From Enterococcus caccae ATCC BAA-1240 (GTDB lineage: Bacteria; Bacillota; Bacilli; Lactobacillales; Enterococcaceae): a stretch of DNA of 64,000 bases. A model generated the notes under the pieces. It was not told the DNA's origin. It did no database searches and saw nothing but the letters and a program-made list of their open reading frames with translations. The stretch is taken from NCBI RefSeq assembly GCF_000407145.1, contig NZ_KE136472.1, positions 911,658 to 975,657 on the forward strand, in the 5' to 3' direction. The position numbers were made by a program, and so were the translations under genes. Positions 61,998 to 64,000 of the stretch are shown here, piece by piece. Every line of letters starts with the position of its first letter. Positions within the stretch are counted from its first letter, which is position 1.

Positions 61998-62885
61998 ATG
62001 AAATTATTTTTTCAAAAAAACTGGTCTAGTTTTGTACTATTTTTAGTCACGATACTTGGGGTATTTTTAGTACTGATCATGGCAGTTCCTAAAGCTAAAC
62101 CGATCTTGGGAACTGGCGCAGCACAGACGGCAACTAGTGAAACAAAAGAAGTAATACGCTATACAGCAATCGGAGACTCACTGACAGAAGGTATTGGTGA
62201 TTTGACAAATTCAGGTGGATTTGTTCCACTTGTTGCCAGTGATTTGCAAGAACAGTATCGTTTAAACGGTGTACAAACGGATAACTTCGGAAAAAATGGA
62301 GACCGAAGTGATCAAATTTTGAAACGAATCAAAAAGAATGAAGACATCCAAAAAGGGCTGACTGCTGCAGATGTCATTACCTTAACGGTTGGTGGAAACG
62401 ACTTAATGAAAGTCATTAAAGGTGATGTATTCCGTTTAACAAAAGACTCATTTAAAAAACCGTTGAAACACTATCAAAAAGAAGTTGAGAAATTACTAAC
62501 AGAGATTCGCAAGTATAATGAAAAGGCCCCCATTTACGTTTTAGGTATATATAATCCATTCTACCTTTATTTCCCTGATATTACTGAAATGCAGGAAATA
62601 GTAGATGACTGGAATGAAGGAACGCAAACGATCGTTACTGCTGAAAAAAATGCCTATTTTATTCCAATTAACGATTTATTGTATAAGGGGGTTGGAGATG
62701 AAGTTGGTATCGTCAGCAGCGAAGAAACTGCAACATCTAGCGGAGAACATGATATCAAAAATAATGCATTGTATGAAGAAGACCATTTTCATCCTAATAA
62801 TTTAGGCTATCAGATCATGGCTAGTACTGTTCGTGATAAAATGGTCAAAACTCAAGATAAATGGCTTGAAAAAGGAAGTGAGTGA
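61998..62885 (+). CDS. SGNH/GDSL hydrolase, membrane-anchored (YpmR-like)
   Basis: The 295-residue protein has an N-terminal membrane anchor (about 10-32) and an extracellular SGNH esterase domain: GDSLTEG with Ser61, the NGDRS Gly block, GGND and a C-terminal DHFHPN with the Asp-His pair. YpmR-type lipases/esterases share this layout; substrate unknown. GGAAGGG precedes ATG 61998. It abuts the DUF2140 gene, then msrA, the same order I recall for ypmR-ypmS in bacilli. Confidence 0.85.
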   Translation: MKLFFQKNWSSFVLFLVTILGVFLVLIMAVPKAKPILGTGAAQTATSETKEVIRYTAIGDSLTEGIGDLTNSGGFVPLVASDLQEQYRLNGVQTDNFGKNGDRSDQILKRIKKNEDIQKGLTAADVITLTVGGNDLMKVIKGDVFRLTKDSFKKPLKHYQKEVEKLLTEIRKYNEKAPIYVLGIYNPFYLYFPDITEMQEIVDDWNEGTQTIVTAEKNAYFIPINDLLYKGVGDEVGIVSSEETATSSGEHDIKNNALYEEDHFHPNNLGYQIMASTVRDKMVKTQDKWLEKGSE

Positions 62886-62890
62886 GAAGG

Positions 62891-63553
62891 ATGAAAAAGG
62901 AAACAGAAGAAAAAAAAGAAGGAAAAAAAATTAGTCAGCGCAGAAAAAAAAATCCTGAAGTAAAAAAAACAATCAATCGTTGGAAGGTTGCTTTTATTAT
63001 TTTGATCGGAGTTATAATTGGAAGTCTGGCTTTTGTATTCATAAGAGTCACTCAAGTTCGGGAACCAAACTATCAGCCCGTACCTGAACTAGTTGAAAAA
63101 GATGGCACGCCAGTTATTGCAATCCAATCAAAGAAAAAGCAAATAAACGCATTAATTGATTTTTATCTTGGTGATTTTCAAAAAGGCTCAGATATTACCT
63201 ATAAATTCTATTTAGAAAATGAAGCGATGTTAAATGGAACATTTGAAGTTTTAGGTCACCCAATCCAATTTTATCTGTATTTTGATCCTTATGTAATGGA
63301 TAATGGCAACGTTCAATTAAAAGCCAAAAGTTTATCTATTGGAACGTTAGGCTTACCAATGAAAGAAATCTTAAAATTTGTTCAAAGAGATTATAAACTG
63401 CCGAACTGGGTGGAAGTCAATCCAGATGAACGTACTGTTTTACTACGCCTAGATCAATTTAGAATGCAAAATGGTTTATTCATCCGTGCAGAAAAGATAA
63501 ACTTAGTGGACGATGATATTCGAATGAACATTTATTTACCAAAAGAGAAATAG
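62891..63553 (+). CDS. YpmS-like (DUF2140) membrane protein
   Basis: The 220-residue protein has a very basic cytoplasmic start, one membrane helix ([20 protein letters not shown], about 33-52) and an extracellular beta-rich domain ([21 protein letters not shown]) typical of DUF2140. Function unknown. It probably acts with the SGNH hydrolase encoded upstream. GTG 62882, overlapping the previous stop, is an alternative start, 3 bases from AGGAAG. ATG 62891 is 12 bases from it. Confidence 0.8.
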   Translation: MKKETEEKKEGKKISQRRKKNPEVKKTINRWKVAFIILIGVIIGSLAFVFIRVTQVREPNYQPVPELVEKDGTPVIAIQSKKKQINALIDFYLGDFQKGSDITYKFYLENEAMLNGTFEVLGHPIQFYLYFDPYVMDNGNVQLKAKSLSIGTLGLPMKEILKFVQRDYKLPNWVEVNPDERTVLLRLDQFRMQNGLFIRAEKINLVDDDIRMNIYLPKEK

Positions 63554-63573
63554 TCCATCAAGGAGGAAACGTA

Positions 63574-64000
63574 ATGAGTGAAAAAGCTATTTTCGCTGGT
63601 GGTTGTTTTTGGTGCATGATACAGCCCTTTGATACACAGCCAGGCATAATTTCAGTGATATCAGGATATACAGGTGGTCACGTTGAAAATCCAACCTATG
63701 AACAAGTACGAACTCATACGACCGGCCATACAGAAGCAGTTGAGATAGAATTTGATCCTGCTATTATGCCTTATGAAAAATTAGTAGAGATTTACTGGCA
63801 ACAGACTGATCCTACAGATGCTCTAGGTCAATTTGAGGATCGTGGTGATAATTATCGACCAGTTATTTTTTACACAAGTGAACAACAGAAAGCAATTGCA
63901 GAAAAGAGTCGGCAAAAGTTACAAATAAGTGGACGTTTTAGTGAACCAATCGTAACAACGATTGAACCAGCAACTATTTTTTATCCTGCCGAGGAGTATC
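63574..64000 (+). CDS. msrA: Peptide methionine sulfoxide reductase MsrA (partial, cut by window end)
   Basis: AAGGAGG is 7 bases before ATG 63574. The open frame runs 142 codons to the window edge: FAGGCFWC with the catalytic Cys11, [50 protein letters not shown] and YTSEQQ. It repairs oxidised methionine with thioredoxin. The last quarter is missing, so resolving cysteines or an MsrB fusion cannot be judged. Confidence 0.93.
   Translation, partial: MSEKAIFAGGCFWCMIQPFDTQPGIISVISGYTGGHVENPTYEQVRTHTTGHTEAVEIEFDPAIMPYEKLVEIYWQQTDPTDALGQFEDRGDNYRPVIFYTSEQQKAIAEKSRQKLQISGRFSEPIVTTIEPATIFYPAEEY

Noticed and set aside
1-64000. Mobile elements, CRISPR, prophage and RNA genes
   Set aside because: I looked for transposases, integrases, direct repeats with spacers, and tRNA/rRNA sequence and saw none.

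Overview
The window is AT-rich, low-GC Gram-positive chromosome. Protein content and order point to Enterococcus: an HD-domain dNTPase like E. faecalis EF1143, rpoE with a long acidic tail, glcT-like antiterminator plus NagE-type PTS, lysozyme-like protein, CtpE-like P-type ATPase, dnaG-rpoD, mapZ, fur, gap, obg, rnz, recJ and apt. Genus placement rests on remembered protein families and gene order. No 16S or database search was possible. I see no IS element, prophage, CRISPR array, rRNA or tRNA gene.

Layout. 1-1.5 kb: a cut-off class I amidotransferase-like gene, gloA, and a NUDIX hydrolase with a palindrome inside its promoter. 2-8.5 kb: a seven-gene catabolic operon (ascorbate-type PTS IIA, IIB and IIC, a SIS isomerase, a DapA-family lyase, a KDPG-type aldolase, and a PRD/EIIB/EIIA regulator). 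8.6-12 kb: a minus-strand operon (CxxC protein, LipL-like acyltransferase, HD dNTPase, HAD phosphatase). 12.2-15.2 kb: E1 alpha/beta of a 2-oxoacid dehydrogenase with a SorC-type regulator but no E2 or E3. 15.3-19.6 kb: DUF1934 protein, rpoE, PRD antiterminator, NagE-type EIICBA. 19.7-21.9 kb: a short leader ORF, two small unknown genes, and a second, streptococcal-looking EF-Tu gene (tufB) with a CtsR-like operator in its promoter region. 22-31 kb: PhzF-like protein, mprF with an alpha/beta hydrolase, lysozyme-like protein, P-type ATPase, NfeD-like/SPFH pair. 31-43 kb: dnaG-rpoD behind a leader terminator, mapZ, azlCD, cvfB, fur, T-box-controlled DAHP synthase, gap, a DUF4003 protein. 43-48.4 kb: obg, then an Lrp regulator divergent from an MFS transporter and kynureninase, followed by a wrecked alanine dehydrogenase gene. 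48.4-54.5 kb: VTC-domain protein, DUF4956 membrane protein, Cthe_2159-type lipoprotein, a stress-like membrane protein and an OmpR-type two-component system. 54.5-64 kb: rnz, SDR, lapA, recJ, apt, a small membrane protein behind a large TetR-type palindrome, hemolysin III, degV, a YpmR-like SGNH hydrolase, a YpmS-like protein, and msrA cut by the window end.

The most promising leads are: tufB under probable CtsR (heat-shock) control; the ascorbate-type PTS operon with two different pyruvate-type aldolases; the Lrp-MFS-kynureninase unit with its dying ald gene and a likely cre site; the VTC/DUF4956/Cthe_2159 cluster beside a two-component system; and a family of intergenic hairpins whose outer stems covary while the apex stays constant. 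Regulation is unusually legible: a Phe-type T-box, a terminator in the dnaG leader, and several palindromic operators can be read directly.
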